Shown here piece by piece: positions 8,452 to 20,550 of a stretch of 64,000 nt of DNA (positions are counted from its first letter, which is position 1; every line of letters begins with the position of its first letter). The notes under the pieces are model-generated. The model was given only the letters and a program-made list of their open reading frames with translations. It ran no database searches and was not told where the DNA came from. Source of the stretch: Rubrivivax sp. (GTDB lineage Bacteria; Pseudomonadota; Gammaproteobacteria; Burkholderiales; Burkholderiaceae_C); assembly GCA_027484825.1 (NCBI GenBank), contig JAIXSE010000025.1:274514-338513 (forward strand), read 5' to 3'. Both the position numbers and the translations under genes were made by a program.

Positions 8452-8738
8452 AGTATCTGCTGCACCCCGCAGCAGAGAAGGACCTGAGTGCCGCCTTCTC
8501 CTTTTACCTCGAGAAAGCTGGCCGCAGCGTCGCCCTGCGCTTTCTTGAGGAATTCGAACGCGCACTTGGCGTCCTGGAGCTTCACCCGAGGCTCGGCACG
8601 CCCACCCGCGGTCGGCGTGTGTATCCGATGCGGATATTTCCTTACGCCATCATCTACAAGGAAGGTGAGCCGGGGCTGTTGGTGCTGGTCGTGCGGCATC
8701 AGCGAAGGCGGCCGACTGGTCTTGGCAGCGCGAACTGA
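8448..8738 (+). CDS. ParE/RelE-family toxin
   Basis: A 96-residue basic protein with the ParE/RelE fold signature: HPAAEKDLSAAFSFYLEKAG at the N-terminus, HPRLGTPTRGRRVYPMRIFPYAIIY in the core, and VVRHQRRRP at the end. The family either poisons DNA gyrase (ParE) or cleaves mRNA at the ribosome (RelE); partner type and the RRVYPMRIFPY segment favour ParE, but this is not certain. GTG start, overlapping the antitoxin stop by four bases. The pair sits between a CPBP protease and an XRE regulator and may be a mobile insertion. Confidence 0.87.
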   Translation: MKYLLHPAAEKDLSAAFSFYLEKAGRSVALRFLEEFERALGVLELHPRLGTPTRGRRVYPMRIFPYAIIYKEGEPGLLVLVVRHQRRRPTGLGSAN

Positions 8739-8764
8739 TGTCGCTGGCCGCGGCGGTGAGGGCC

Positions 8765-9532
8765 TCACTGCCCGCGTGACGCCCGGACCACGGCAGCAGG
8801 TCGCTGCAGGTGGGCAAAGCGCTCGAAGAGCCAGCAGCGCATGCCCATCACCAGGGTGAACTGACGCTTCTCATCTTCCGGCAGCTTCTGGTCCAGCAAG
8901 TGCTGTCGGGCGAAGTCCTCGGCCAAACGCTGCAGGCGGTCCCGCAGCTCGCGCGCCATGCCCGGGCTGAGCTGACCATGCACCAGCATCATCATCTCGC
9001 CGTCTCCGTCGAAGCCGCCATTGAAGAAGTCCTGCATGACGCTCTCGCGGAAGAACTGCATCACCGGGCCGTGCGGGCGCCAGCGGAAGGTCTTGGCCAC
9101 CTGCAGGCGGTAGCGGTTCAGCGGTCGCAGTTCGATGATGCCCAGTCGGTCCAGATGGGCCAATGCGCGGGTGGCATCCGCGTCCGACATCCGGTAGGTC
9201 GCAACGATCTGTTCGTAGCTCCACTGGCTCAGGCAGCAGATGGCCATGAGCAGCAGCTTCTCGTCCGCCACCACTTCCTTTTCCTGCTGGAGGGTCAGCT
9301 CCAGACGCAGCGGCTGCGCGCGTGACAGGCGCTGGGAGAGCTCGGCGAAGTCGGTCTTGAGCACCCGGCACAGCTCGTCAATCCGCGACAACGGCATCTC
9401 GCCACCCGCTGCAAACATCCGCTTGACGCTGGACTCCGAAAGATCGAGCTCACGCGCCAATTGCGCATAGCTGATGCCGGCGGTTTTGAGCTCCGCCTTG
9501 ATGAGGTCAATGAGGGTCTGGGTGCTGGCCAT
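8765..9532 (-). CDS. XRE-family helix-turn-helix regulator
   Basis: A 255-residue protein. An N-terminal Cro/C1-type helix-turn-helix (about residues 10-65: ISYAQLARELDLSESSVKRMF) is followed by a long alpha-helical region with no recognised ligand-binding domain but a second winged-helix-like stretch (about 85-130: LLLMAICCLSQWSYEQI, ALAHLDRLGII). Similar proteins are common orphan regulators in Burkholderiales. The ATG at 9532 is divergent from the amidohydrolase gene across about 144 bases, so that gene is a possible target. Convergent with the toxin gene. Confidence 0.85.
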   Translation of the reverse strand: MASTQTLIDLIKAELKTAGISYAQLARELDLSESSVKRMFAAGGEMPLSRIDELCRVLKTDFAELSQRLSRAQPLRLELTLQQEKEVVADEKLLLMAICCLSQWSYEQIVATYRMSDADATRALAHLDRLGIIELRPLNRYRLQVAKTFRWRPHGPVMQFFRESVMQDFFNGGFDGDGEMMMLVHGQLSPGMARELRDRLQRLAEDFARQHLLDQKLPEDEKRQFTLVMGMRCWLFERFAHLQRPAAVVRASRGQ

Positions 9533-9676
9533 GGCGGAACGGTATCGCAGATTGACACCGCCCAGCGCATCGGACGCTACCGCCCCACGCCGTGGGCCCC
9601 AGCCGTGCCAAAGCCCGCGAGCATCCGGCTGTCATCACTCTCCGACGCCGCTGCGCTCCCGCTGTCGGCTGCCTTC

Positions 9677-10942
9677 ATGTTGCGACGACGTCATCTGCTG
9701 TGCTGCGGCGGCCTGGCCGGCGTGGGTCTGTTCAGCGCCCTGGCCGCTCACGAGGCCGGTCTTGCCGGGCCGCTGCTGAATCCCTGTCCGCCGATTCAGC
9801 CCGGGAGCGTGCCCGGGGACTCCACCGGCACCGCGCTGGACGGTGTGCCGCCGGACTGGCTGGCCGGCATCTGGGACGGTCTGGACCCCGCCCAGCTCTG
9901 GGACGTCCATGCCCACCTGCTGGGCACCGGCGACAGCGGCTCCGGCTGCTGGGTGGACCCGCGGCTGACGCAGTGGTGGCACCCGGTCGAGCATCTGCGC
10001 AAGCGGATGATCCTCAACGGCGCCTGTGTCCCGGACCGCAGCGAAGCGGTCGACCAGGCCTACGTCGCGCGGCTCACCCAGCTTGCCGATGCCTTCCCGG
10101 CCGGCGCCCGCTGGCTGCTGTTCGCCTTCGACGAGGCCCTGGACACCGACGGCACCCGGCGTCCCGACTGGACCACCTTTCATGTGCCGGATGCCTATGC
10201 GCGGCAGGTGGCCGCACGGCGGCCGGACCGCTTCGGCTGGGTGGCGTCCATCCACCCGGCGCGACCGGATGCCCTGGCGCGGTTGGACCAGGCGGTGCAG
10301 GGCGGCGCGTTGGCGGTCAAGTGGCTGCCCAGCGCCATGAACATTGACTTGCCGTCGCCGCGTTGGACGCCCTTCTACGACCGACTCGCGGCGGCCCGTC
10401 TGCCCCTGATCGTGCATGTCGGCGAAGAGCATGCGGTGCCCGGCGCAGGTCAGCAAGGCCTGGGCAACCCGCTGCATCTGCGGGCACCGCTGCGCCATGG
10501 CGTGCGCGTGATCGCAGCCCACTGCGCGTCCCTGGGCACGGCCCTGGATCTGGACCAGACCCGACCACGCCAGGTGCCCGCCTTCGACCTGTTCGCAAGA
10601 CTCATGGACGAGGCGGACTGGCGTTCGCACCTGCTGGGCGATGTCTCCGCCGTGTTTCAGTTCAATCGAAGTCCGCAGGTCTGGCACACGCTGCTGCAAA
10701 GGCAGGACTGGCACCCAAGGCTGCTGCACGGTTCGGACTATCCGCTGCCCGGCGTGATGCCGCTGGTGCGCCTGCCCGGGCTGGTCAAGGCGGGCCTTCT
10801 GGACCCGGCTGAGGTGCCGCCGCTGGAGGCGCTGCGCCGCCAGCATCCGCTGCTGTTTGATTTGGCGCTCAAGCGGCGGGTGCGTTCCGCGGGAAGCAGG
10901 CTGTCGCCTGCGGTGTTTGCCACCGCCCGGCACTTCACGTGA
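9677..10942 (+). CDS. exported amidohydrolase-family metal-dependent hydrolase
   Basis: A 421-residue protein beginning MLRRRHLL with a hydrophobic Gly/Ala/Leu segment, consistent with Sec or twin-arginine export. The mature part has a TIM-barrel metal-hydrolase layout: DVHAHLLG (about residue 77) supplies two metal-binding histidines, VKWLPS the position of the bridging Lys, VHVGEEH and AHCAS further metal ligands, and HGSDYPLPG the catalytic Asp. This is the amidohydrolase-2 (TIM-barrel decarboxylase/hydrolase) pattern; substrate unknown. ATG at 9677 chosen because it directly starts the signal segment, whereas the open frame upstream overlaps the divergent regulator. Confidence 0.8.
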   Translation: MLRRRHLLCCGGLAGVGLFSALAAHEAGLAGPLLNPCPPIQPGSVPGDSTGTALDGVPPDWLAGIWDGLDPAQLWDVHAHLLGTGDSGSGCWVDPRLTQWWHPVEHLRKRMILNGACVPDRSEAVDQAYVARLTQLADAFPAGARWLLFAFDEALDTDGTRRPDWTTFHVPDAYARQVAARRPDRFGWVASIHPARPDALARLDQAVQGGALAVKWLPSAMNIDLPSPRWTPFYDRLAAARLPLIVHVGEEHAVPGAGQQGLGNPLHLRAPLRHGVRVIAAHCASLGTALDLDQTRPRQVPAFDLFARLMDEADWRSHLLGDVSAVFQFNRSPQVWHTLLQRQDWHPRLLHGSDYPLPGVMPLVRLPGLVKAGLLDPAEVPPLEALRRQHPLLFDLALKRRVRSAGSRLSPAVFATARHFT

Positions 10943-11375
10943 CCTTCTTCCACCGTCCTGGGCGCCGTCAACGGAGATACTCCCCGTCGACAACAAATCG
11001 CACCCTGCAGGGAGGAGATCTTGAGCATCACGTCTGTCGCCACAGTCCCCCGGCCCTTCCGCCCGCGGCCCGGAAGGCGGAGTCATCCGCCGCCGCAATG
11101 GCCGCAATAGCCGCAACGCAGTCGCTATCGCCGGCGCCATGCCGGGCTACATCGCGGGCGACATCGCGAGCGACGTCCGGTATCACGCCACGCTACCGCC
11201 CCCGCCACTGCGTAATACCGCGCTGGAAATCCGACCTGGCCGGCGAACCGGCGACCGAAGATTCATCCATCGCCACCCCGCCCGGGACGGCGAGACCCAG
11301 ACACCCAGACCCACCCGGCGCAATGCAAGCGCCCACGGCCCCCGGGGCCGATCGACACCGATTCAAGGAACCGAC
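10943..11375. other. gap without recognisable gene
   Basis: A 433-base GC-rich stretch between the amidohydrolase and the YiaA-like gene. Open frames cross it, but they are low-complexity (for example a repeated RATSRATS from imperfect CATCGCG-type repeats near 11145-11180) and have no good start. No terminator with a T-run, RNA gene or dyad of note was seen. Confidence 0.6.
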
Positions 11376-11843
11376 ATGAACCGCATCCAACGTGACACCT
11401 CTGCCTGGCGCTACCAGGTGTGGGCCTCCTTCGGCATCAGCGTGACGCTGTGTGCCACCGGCCTGGCCTACCTGCCGGGTGCGGATCTGGACCGCGCCTT
11501 CATGGTGATGGGCTATGTGTTCTGCCTCTCCACCGCGTTCGCCCTGGCCAAGTTCATCCGCGACAAGCAAAACGAGCGCAGCGACACCCCCATGTGGGGC
11601 CTGGTGGTCTGGAGCGGCTTCGCCCTGGCCATGGGCCTGACGGCCTGGGGTCTGTGGCGCATGGACATTCAGCCGGTCTGGAAGGCCTATCTGCTGGTCT
11701 CCTGGCTCTATCTGATCTCCAACGTGTTCACCCTGGCCAAGATGCTGCGGGACGCCCACGAAGCCGATCTGATGGAAGCCCGCCTGCAAGGCCGCCGGGA
11801 CGCCGCCCGCAGCAGCGTGCAGGAAGCAGACCGCGCCGCCTGA
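11376..11843 (+). CDS. yiaA: YiaA/YiaB-family inner membrane protein
   Basis: A 155-residue protein with four predicted membrane helices arranged as two similar halves. Each half carries a pair of helices followed by a charged turn: FALAKFIRDKQNERSD in the first, FTLAKMLRDAHEAD in the second. This duplicated two-helix unit with a K-x-I/L-R-D turn is the YiaAB pattern; function in E. coli is only loosely linked to stress and growth. The ATG at 11376 follows an AAGGA site. The downstream secreted protein starts 69 bases later and may be co-transcribed. Confidence 0.82.
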   Translation: MNRIQRDTSAWRYQVWASFGISVTLCATGLAYLPGADLDRAFMVMGYVFCLSTAFALAKFIRDKQNERSDTPMWGLVVWSGFALAMGLTAWGLWRMDIQPVWKAYLLVSWLYLISNVFTLAKMLRDAHEADLMEARLQGRRDAARSSVQEADRAA

Positions 11844-11912
11844 TGTGTTGGGCCCGGCTCCGGCCGGGCCAGCGCCTCCCCACGACCTCCCTGACCCCCC
11901 TTTGAAATCATC

Positions 11913-12419
11913 ATGACCCCCTCCTTGAGCACCCGCATGTCCCCGAAGACTTCGCTGATCACCGCGGTGATCCACCGCCCGCAACATCTGCTGGTGTCCG
12001 CGGCCCTGGCAGCCGCCTGCGCCTGGCTGGCCCCGCAGACCGCCATGGCTCACGGCGACGGCGGCAGCGAGGCCAGTGCCGCCCTGTCGGCGCTGCCGGT
12101 GGCGGTCTCGGTGGTGGCGCCTTCCGCCGTGTTGACGGCCGGTGCGTCGCTGGTGGTGGTGGCGGTGGAGGTGACCGCCGCCGGAACCGTCTGGGTGCTC
12201 AAGCGGGTGTCGGACGGGGTAAAGGTGAGCGTGCGCTTCGCTGGCAAGGTGGTGACCGGAGCCTCGGTCGCCGTGGGTACGGCGGTGTCGGTGGTGGTGG
12301 TGGGCACCGGGATGTTGCTCTCCGCCGCCGGGGAAGCGATTGCCTTCATTCCCAACGAGATCGGCGCCTCGCTGATGCACAACGAACGCGTCACCCCCCG
12401 AGCTCGCAGCGGTCAATGA
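11913..12419 (+). CDS. valine-rich exported protein of unknown function
   Basis: 168 residues. A signal peptide-like N-terminus (HLLVSAALAAACAWLAPQTAMAHG) predicts cleavage after AMA, giving a mature protein beginning HGDGG. The mature part is remarkably rich in Val, Ala, Ser and Gly in alternating beta-like strings (VVVAVEVTAAGTVWVL, VSVRFAGKVVTGASVAV), then ends with a less biased tail. I do not recognise a family. Two or three stretches are hydrophobic enough for membrane insertion or an amyloid-like or beta-barrel lid, none certain. An in-frame second start lies at 11937. It follows the YiaA-like gene on the same strand. Confidence 0.65.
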   Translation: MTPSLSTRMSPKTSLITAVIHRPQHLLVSAALAAACAWLAPQTAMAHGDGGSEASAALSALPVAVSVVAPSAVLTAGASLVVVAVEVTAAGTVWVLKRVSDGVKVSVRFAGKVVTGASVAVGTAVSVVVVGTGMLLSAAGEAIAFIPNEIGASLMHNERVTPRARSGQ

Positions 12420-12432
12420 CGTGACCCGGCCT

Positions 12433-12461
12433 CGCTGCTCTGGTTATCCCGTAGAGCAGCG
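12433..12461 (+). other. 9-bp stem-loop between genes
   Basis: CGCTGCTCT (12433-12441) and AGAGCAGCG (12453-12461) form a perfect inverted repeat around an 11-base spacer, just after the stop of the valine-rich protein. No T-run follows, so it is not a standard intrinsic terminator; it may protect the mRNA 3' end or assist termination. Confidence 0.5.
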
Positions 12462-12545
12462 GGGAAGCCGCCACAGACGGTCCGTTCGCCGCTCTAATGG
12501 CGGTTCGCCTCCAAGTGCCCTCTCCCTCTCCTGAACACGCCGGCC

Positions 12546-14510
12546 ATGACTCAAGCTTCTCACGGCGATCCCGCATCGCACTCCCAATTCCGACTGCTCG
12601 GTCAACGCAGGTTTGGGCCGTTTTTTGCGACCCAGCTGGCGGGGGCGTTCAACGACTCCTTCCTCAAGCAGCTGGTGATCCTGCTGGTCACCTTCCATGC
12701 CACGGACTACACGCAGCTCTCCGCGGGCCTGGTGGCGAATCTGGCGGCGGGCCTGTTCATCCTGCCGTTCGTGCTGTTTTCGGCCTATGCCGGCCAGCTG
12801 GCGGACCGCTTTGACAAGGCCCGGGTCATCCGTGCGGTGAAAGCGGCCGAGGTCGCCATCATGGTGGTGGCCAGCGTCGGCTTCTACATGAAGAGCCTGC
12901 CGGTGCTGCTGGCCGCCATCTTTGCCATGGGCTGCCATTCCGCCTTTTTCGGTCCGGTGAAGTATTCCCTGCTGCCGCGGGTGCTGGCCAAGGAAGAACT
13001 CACCGGCGGCAACGGCCTGCTGGAGATGGGCACCTTCCTCAGCATCCTGCTGGGGACCCTGGTGGCCGGCGTGATCGCGGCGGTGACGACCCACCCGCTG
13101 TGGCTGTCGATCGCGCTGCTGGGCTTTGCGGTGCTGGGGCTGGTGTCCAGCCTCTTCATCCCTGCCACCGGTGAGGCGGCGCCCGATTTGAAGCTGCGCT
13201 TCAGCATCGTGTCCGAGACGGTGGCCACGGTGAAGATGGGCAAGCAGGAAGGCGAAGGCGTCTGGAACAGCCTGCTGGCAATTTCCTGGTTCTGGTTTGT
13301 CGGGGCCGTGGTGCTGTCGCAGATTCCGGCGCTGGGCAAGGACGTGCTGCAGGGCGACACCACCGTCGTGACGGTGCTGCTGGCGACCTTCTCCATCGGC
13401 ATTGCCGCAGGCTCGCTGCTGTGCGAGCGGCTGTCCGGCCACAAGGTGGAGATCGGCCTGGTGCCCATCGGCTCCATCGGCTTGACGCTGTTCACGGCGG
13501 ACCTGGCCTGGTCCTGCGAGCGCTTTGCTGCAGCGATTCATGCCGCTGCCGTGCAGGCGCCGCTGAGCTGGTCGCAGTTCCTCGCCACGAGCGGAAGCGT
13601 GCGGGTGCTGAGCGACGTGGCGCTGCTGGGGCTGTTCGGCGGCCTCTTCATCGTGCCGCTGTATGCCTTCGTGCAGCTGCGCACCGCGCCGCAGCGGCAG
13701 TCGCGCATCATCAGCGCCAACAACATCCTGAATGCGGTGGCGATGGTGATTGCGGCCGGCATGTCGGCCGGGCTGCTGGCCTACGGCGTGTCCGTGACGG
13801 GTCTGATCCTGGTCTGTGCCGGTCTGAATGCGCTGGTGGCGGTCTACATCTATCGCACGGTGCCCGAATTCCTGTGGCGCTTCGTCAGCTGGTTCGTCGT
13901 GCACTTGCTCTACCGGATGCGCACCACCGGCACCCATCACATTCCTGAGGAAGGTCCGGCCATTCTGGCGCCCAACCACGTGTCCTATGTGGACGCGCTG
14001 GTGCTCAGCGCCCTGTGCCCAAGACCGATCCGCTTTGTGATGGATGCCAGCATCTTCCGGGTGCCGGTGCTGTCGTGGCTGTTCCGGCAGGTGAATGCGA
14101 TTCCCATCGCATCGGCCAAGCGGGAGCCGGAGACGCTGGAGAAAGCCCTGGCGACGGTGGATGCGGCGCTGCGCAACGGCGAGCTGGTCTGCGTCTTCCC
14201 CGAAGGCGCGCTGACCCGCGACGGACAACTGGCCGAGTTCAAACCCGGCATTCGCCGCATGCTGGATGCCTGCCCGGTGCCGGTCATTCCCATCGGGCTG
14301 GTGGGTCTGTGGGAGACGGCGTTTGCGCGCAACGGCAAGTCGGTGGGCGGACGTCTGGCCAGCCTGCGACCAGGGCGTCGGCTGGAGGCGCATGTCGGGG
14401 CGCCGCTGCCCGCGGACGTCAGTGTGGAAGCGCTGCGCGGCAAGGTCCAGGCCCTGCTGGGGCCGGTCGAGCCGGCCAAGCCGGAGCAGTCCTTGGAGGC
14501 GCAGCGCTAG
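12546..14510 (+). CDS. MFS lysophospholipid transporter fused to PlsC acyltransferase
   Basis: A 654-residue two-domain protein. Residues about 20-425 are a 12-helix major-facilitator transporter resembling LplT, with FNDSFLKQ in helix 1 and LADRFDKARVIR in the 2-3 loop. Residues about 450-640 are a 1-acylglycerol-3-phosphate acyltransferase (PlsC) domain with the NHVSYVD catalytic motif and FPEGALTRDG, where the usual FPEGT/FPEGG reads FPEGA. It probably flips and re-acylates lysophospholipids at the inner membrane. The acyl-ACP synthetase domain found in E. coli Aas is absent, so acyl donors must come from elsewhere. A known fusion in proteobacteria. Confidence 0.9.
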   Translation: MTQASHGDPASHSQFRLLGQRRFGPFFATQLAGAFNDSFLKQLVILLVTFHATDYTQLSAGLVANLAAGLFILPFVLFSAYAGQLADRFDKARVIRAVKAAEVAIMVVASVGFYMKSLPVLLAAIFAMGCHSAFFGPVKYSLLPRVLAKEELTGGNGLLEMGTFLSILLGTLVAGVIAAVTTHPLWLSIALLGFAVLGLVSSLFIPATGEAAPDLKLRFSIVSETVATVKMGKQEGEGVWNSLLAISWFWFVGAVVLSQIPALGKDVLQGDTTVVTVLLATFSIGIAAGSLLCERLSGHKVEIGLVPIGSIGLTLFTADLAWSCERFAAAIHAAAVQAPLSWSQFLATSGSVRVLSDVALLGLFGGLFIVPLYAFVQLRTAPQRQSRIISANNILNAVAMVIAAGMSAGLLAYGVSVTGLILVCAGLNALVAVYIYRTVPEFLWRFVSWFVVHLLYRMRTTGTHHIPEEGPAILAPNHVSYVDALVLSALCPRPIRFVMDASIFRVPVLSWLFRQVNAIPIASAKREPETLEKALATVDAALRNGELVCVFPEGALTRDGQLAEFKPGIRRMLDACPVPVIPIGLVGLWETAFARNGKSVGGRLASLRPGRRLEAHVGAPLPADVSVEALRGKVQALLGPVEPAKPEQSLEAQR

Positions 14511-14598
14511 CCGCCCCCACCCACCCGCTGAGCTTGCGTGTGACGCAACTCTGGCGCCAGACGCTTCACTGCCGCTGAACCTTGGCCACCTTCGCCGT

Positions 14599-15105
14599 TC
14601 AGGACGGCGTACTGGTGGCACTACGTCGCAGCAGGCGGCGCAGCCTGAGCTTCAGGGCCCGCGCGGTGCGCCACACGCCGCTGGCCCGCACCCAGGCCAG
14701 CAATTCCGTCTTCCAGGCCACCCATCGGGCATACAGCGCCCGAAACCACGCCAGATGCATCAGGGCCGGCTGGGTCAGCGCGAACAGATGCGCCACCACG
14801 GCCGTGCCCGCCAGCTTCGCAGCAATGATCACGGTGATGCCCAGCGCCGCATGGCTGCGGCTGATCAGCCATAGCGCCAGCAGCTTGATGGGAATCAGGA
14901 AGAGGCTCGGCACCAGCAATACCGCCAGCGCCAGATACGGCGGGAGCCGGCGTACCCCCGCCTCCAGGTGCCGGATCACTGGCAAACGCCCGATGCGGGC
15001 CATCACCCGCTGCAAAGGCTCCCAGCCCCATTCCTCGAACAGGATGATCAGGGCCAGCACCCACCGGACTGCCCACAGCAGCGGCGCCAACATCATTTTC
15101 AGCAT
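14599..15105 (-). CDS. small integral membrane protein of unknown function
   Basis: About 168 residues with three to four hydrophobic segments (LAPLLWAVRWVLALIILF, LALAVLLVPSLFLIPIKLLALWL, AALGITVIIAAKLAGTAVVAHLF) and a very basic C-terminus (ALKLRLRRLLRRS). No family recognised beyond hypothetical proteins of Burkholderiales. Start uncertain: ATG at 15105 lies 12 bases after a GGAGG sequence, ATG at 15117 directly abuts it, and a longer TTG-started form reaches 15180. Divergent from the OhrR-like gene. Confidence 0.65.
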   Translation of the reverse strand: MLKMMLAPLLWAVRWVLALIILFEEWGWEPLQRVMARIGRLPVIRHLEAGVRRLPPYLALAVLLVPSLFLIPIKLLALWLISRSHAALGITVIIAAKLAGTAVVAHLFALTQPALMHLAWFRALYARWVAWKTELLAWVRASGVWRTARALKLRLRRLLRRSATSTPS

Positions 15106-15251
15106 GGCAGCGATCATCCTCCGTGCCCGCAGCAAGTGCAAACTGATGATGATCAGTCCCGACTTCGGGATTTCCTTCAAATTGCCCGGTTTGAGCGGTT
15201 TCTCGCTCTCTTCGCTTGCAATTAGTTCGTGTGCGAGTTAAATTCTCGTCC

Positions 15252-15806
15252 ATGGCACACGACACCTCCACCTCCCCCGCGAAGCCGCTGCCCGGCACCG
15301 CTGATCTGGCGGCCGGTGTTGAGGCTTCTGCTCCTGATGGCGCCTCCAGCGCCTCCACAGCAGCCGCCGCCTGCGTGCCGCTGGACATCGATCAGCAGCT
15401 TTGCTTTGCCGTCTATTCGACGATGCTCGGCTTGAACAAGGTCTACCGTGACCTGCTCAAGGAGCTAGGCATCACCTACCCGCAGTACCTGGTGCTGCTA
15501 GTGCTGTGGGAGCGGGATGGCCTGACCGTCGGCGAGATCGGCGAACGGGTCTTTCTGGACTCCCCAACCCTCACGCCGCTGCTCAAGCGCCTGGAGTCCG
15601 CGGGCCTGCTGACGCGGACCCGGTCGGTGCAGGATGAGCGCCAGGTGCTGATCACCTTGACCGACGAAGGCCGAGGCATGCAGCAGCGGGCGGCCCACCT
15701 TCCGCAGTGCATCGCGGAGGCTTCCGATACGGAGCTGTCCGAGATCATCGACCTTCGAGACCGGTTGCTGGCCCTGCGAGCCCGAATGGCCCGCAAGTCT
15801 GGCTGA
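15252..15806 (+). CDS. ohrR: organic-peroxide-sensing MarR regulator (OhrR-like)
   Basis: 184 residues. An Ala/Pro/Ser-rich N-terminal extension of about 40 residues precedes a MarR winged-helix domain. [15 protein letters not shown] carries the conserved N-terminal cysteine that OhrR proteins oxidise on contact with organic hydroperoxides, and [15 protein letters not shown] and [14 protein letters not shown] form the DNA-binding region. The usual target, ohr, is absent; instead a secreted haloperoxidase-like hydrolase follows 221 bases downstream. AATTAG...GTTAAATT just upstream (about 15221-15244) is an AT-rich dyad that could be its operator. Confidence 0.87.
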   Translation: MAHDTSTSPAKPLPGTADLAAGVEASAPDGASSASTAAAACVPLDIDQQLCFAVYSTMLGLNKVYRDLLKELGITYPQYLVLLVLWERDGLTVGEIGERVFLDSPTLTPLLKRLESAGLLTRTRSVQDERQVLITLTDEGRGMQQRAAHLPQCIAEASDTELSEIIDLRDRLLALRARMARKSG

Positions 15807-16027
15807 GCCAGCGACCGCTTTATCCATGCCCATCGCCCAAGTTCCGTCCCTATGACCCCCTACTCAATACCTCGCATGCGAAGTAATAGGAAGCTAAGCA
15901 AGTACCGTCTGCGCGGACCGTCTGGCTAACCCGTTCGACCTCACCCCTCACCCCTCACGTTTCACCCACCACCTTCAACCGTCAACGCTCAACGTTCACC
16001 CTCAACGTTCACCCCAAGGAGCCCCTC
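15807..16027 (+). promoter_or_regulatory. leader of the haloperoxidase-like gene
   Basis: The 221-base spacer contains the palindrome TCGCATGCGA (about 15873-15882), then a G-poor, C/A/T-rich stretch from about 15936 to 16016. That stretch holds CTCACCC repeats and two tandem copies of CTCAACGTTCACC (15988-16000 and 16001-16013) ending at an AAGGAG ribosome-binding site. It would be an unstructured, easily translated leader. The palindrome is a candidate operator for OhrR or another regulator. Confidence 0.45.
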
Positions 16028-17014
16028 ATGTCCCGCCTCAACACCTTCGCCCGCTCTTCCCGTCGCCAACTGCTGGCCATCTCCACCCTGGCCATCGCAG
16101 CCGCCAGCGCCATCGCCACGCCCGCCCTGGCTGCAGATGCAGCCAAGCCCGCCACTGCTCGTGTCACCGCAGCCCAACCGTCGGGCAGCTACATCACGAC
16201 CAAGGACGGCGTGCAGCTCTATTACAAGGACTGGGGTCCCCGCAACGGCCAACCCATCGTCTTCAGCCACGGCTGGCCGCTGGACTCGGACAGCTGGGAA
16301 TCGCAGATGATCTTCCTGGCCGACCACGGCTATCGCGTCATCGCCCATGACCGCCGCGGCCATGGCCGTTCCAGCCAGCCCTGGGAAGGCAACGACATGG
16401 ATCACTATGCGGACGACCTGGCCACCGTCATCGAGACGCTGAACCTGAAGAACGCCGTGCTGGTGGGCTTCTCGACGGGCGGCGGTGAAGTGGCGCGCTA
16501 CATCGGTCGTCATGGCACCTCGCGGGTCGCCAAGGCGGTGCTGGTGTCGGCCGTGCCGCCGGTGATGGTGAAGTCGGACAAGAACCCGAACGGCGTGCCC
16601 AAGGAAGTGTTCGACGGCCTGCGTGCCGGTCAGCTGGCCAACCGTGCCCAGCTCTACAAGGACATCGCCTCCGGCCCGTTCTACGGCTTCAACCGTCCGG
16701 GCGCCAAGGTGTCGCAAGGTCTGATCGACAACTGGTGGCAGCAAGGCATGCTGGGCGGCCACAAGAACACCTATGACTCGATCAAGGCGTTCTCCGAGAC
16801 CGACTTCACCGAAGACCTGAAGAAGTTCGACAAGCCCACCCTGGTGATCCACGGTGACGACGACCAGATCGTGCCGCTGGACATCTCCGGCCGCGCTTCC
16901 GCCCGCCTGGTGAAGGGCGCGCAGCTGAAGATCTATGAAGGCGCACCGCACGGCCTGACCGATACGCACAAGGACCGTCTGAATGCGGATCTGCTGAGCT
17001 TCATCCAGCAGTGA
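16028..17014 (+). CDS. exported alpha/beta hydrolase, non-haem haloperoxidase-like
   Basis: A 328-residue protein with a cleavable signal peptide (residues about 1-36, ending PALAA). The mature part is an alpha/beta hydrolase of the non-haem chloroperoxidase/perhydrolase group: [11 protein letters not shown] oxyanion region, GFSTGGGEV nucleophile elbow with the catalytic Ser, HGDDDQIVP acid and APHGLTDTH with the catalytic His. Such enzymes make peracids from carboxylates and peroxide or act as esterases. Location next to an OhrR-like regulator makes a peroxide-linked role plausible (inference). A strong AAGGAG site precedes the ATG and a terminator follows. Confidence 0.9.
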   Translation: MSRLNTFARSSRRQLLAISTLAIAAASAIATPALAADAAKPATARVTAAQPSGSYITTKDGVQLYYKDWGPRNGQPIVFSHGWPLDSDSWESQMIFLADHGYRVIAHDRRGHGRSSQPWEGNDMDHYADDLATVIETLNLKNAVLVGFSTGGGEVARYIGRHGTSRVAKAVLVSAVPPVMVKSDKNPNGVPKEVFDGLRAGQLANRAQLYKDIASGPFYGFNRPGAKVSQGLIDNWWQQGMLGGHKNTYDSIKAFSETDFTEDLKKFDKPTLVIHGDDDQIVPLDISGRASARLVKGAQLKIYEGAPHGLTDTHKDRLNADLLSFIQQ

Positions 17015-17066
17015 ATGCATGAGGGGCCTTCACGGCTTGTCCTTGTGACCCCGTGAGCCCCAATGC

Positions 17067-17095
17067 AAAAGGGAGCGCCTCGGCGCTCCCTTTTT
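17067..17095. terminator. bidirectional intrinsic terminator
   Basis: GGGAGCGCC (17071-17079) pairs with GGCGCTCCC (17082-17090) around a two-base centre, flanked by AAAA on the left and TTTTT on the right. It can end transcription of the hydrolase gene and of tgt from the other strand. Confidence 0.9.
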
Positions 17096-17135
17096 GCTTG
17101 AACGGTCCAGCCAGGAAGGCTGCCGATGTCAGTGG

Positions 17136-18960
<1,825 letters not shown>

Positions 18961-19021
18961 GCCGGGAGTCGAGCGGCCTAGAATTGGACACTTCTCCGGG
19001 GTCCGTGTCGGGCTGCCGTGA

Positions 19022-20398
<1,377 letters not shown>

Positions 20399-20483
20399 TC
20401 GGCGGGGTCGGACCGCGCCTCCTTGCCATTGCGGGAGGGGGCAGGCTGATCGAGGCGTGGCTTGCTTTTGGGCCGGGCCATGC

Positions 20484-20517
20484 AAAAAAAGGCCGCTGAG
20501 TGATCAGCGGCCTTTTT
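20484..20517. terminator. bidirectional terminator after argG
   Basis: GGCCGCTGA (20491-20499) and TCAGCGGCC (20504-20512) pair around a four-base loop, with seven A on the left and TTTTT on the right. Works for argG and, from the other strand, for transcription arriving from the PEP-CTERM gene. Confidence 0.92.
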
Positions 20518-20550
20518 CATGTGGGGCTTGGTTGGCTTTACTGCGCTCGA

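Noticed and set aside
10939..11379. Open frame in the gap before the YiaA-like gene
   Set aside because: Low complexity, overlaps the amidohydrolase stop, no ribosome-binding site.
15936..16016. Short tandem repeats as a CRISPR array
   Set aside because: Units are only 7-13 bases, adjacent and without unique spacers; no cas genes nearby.
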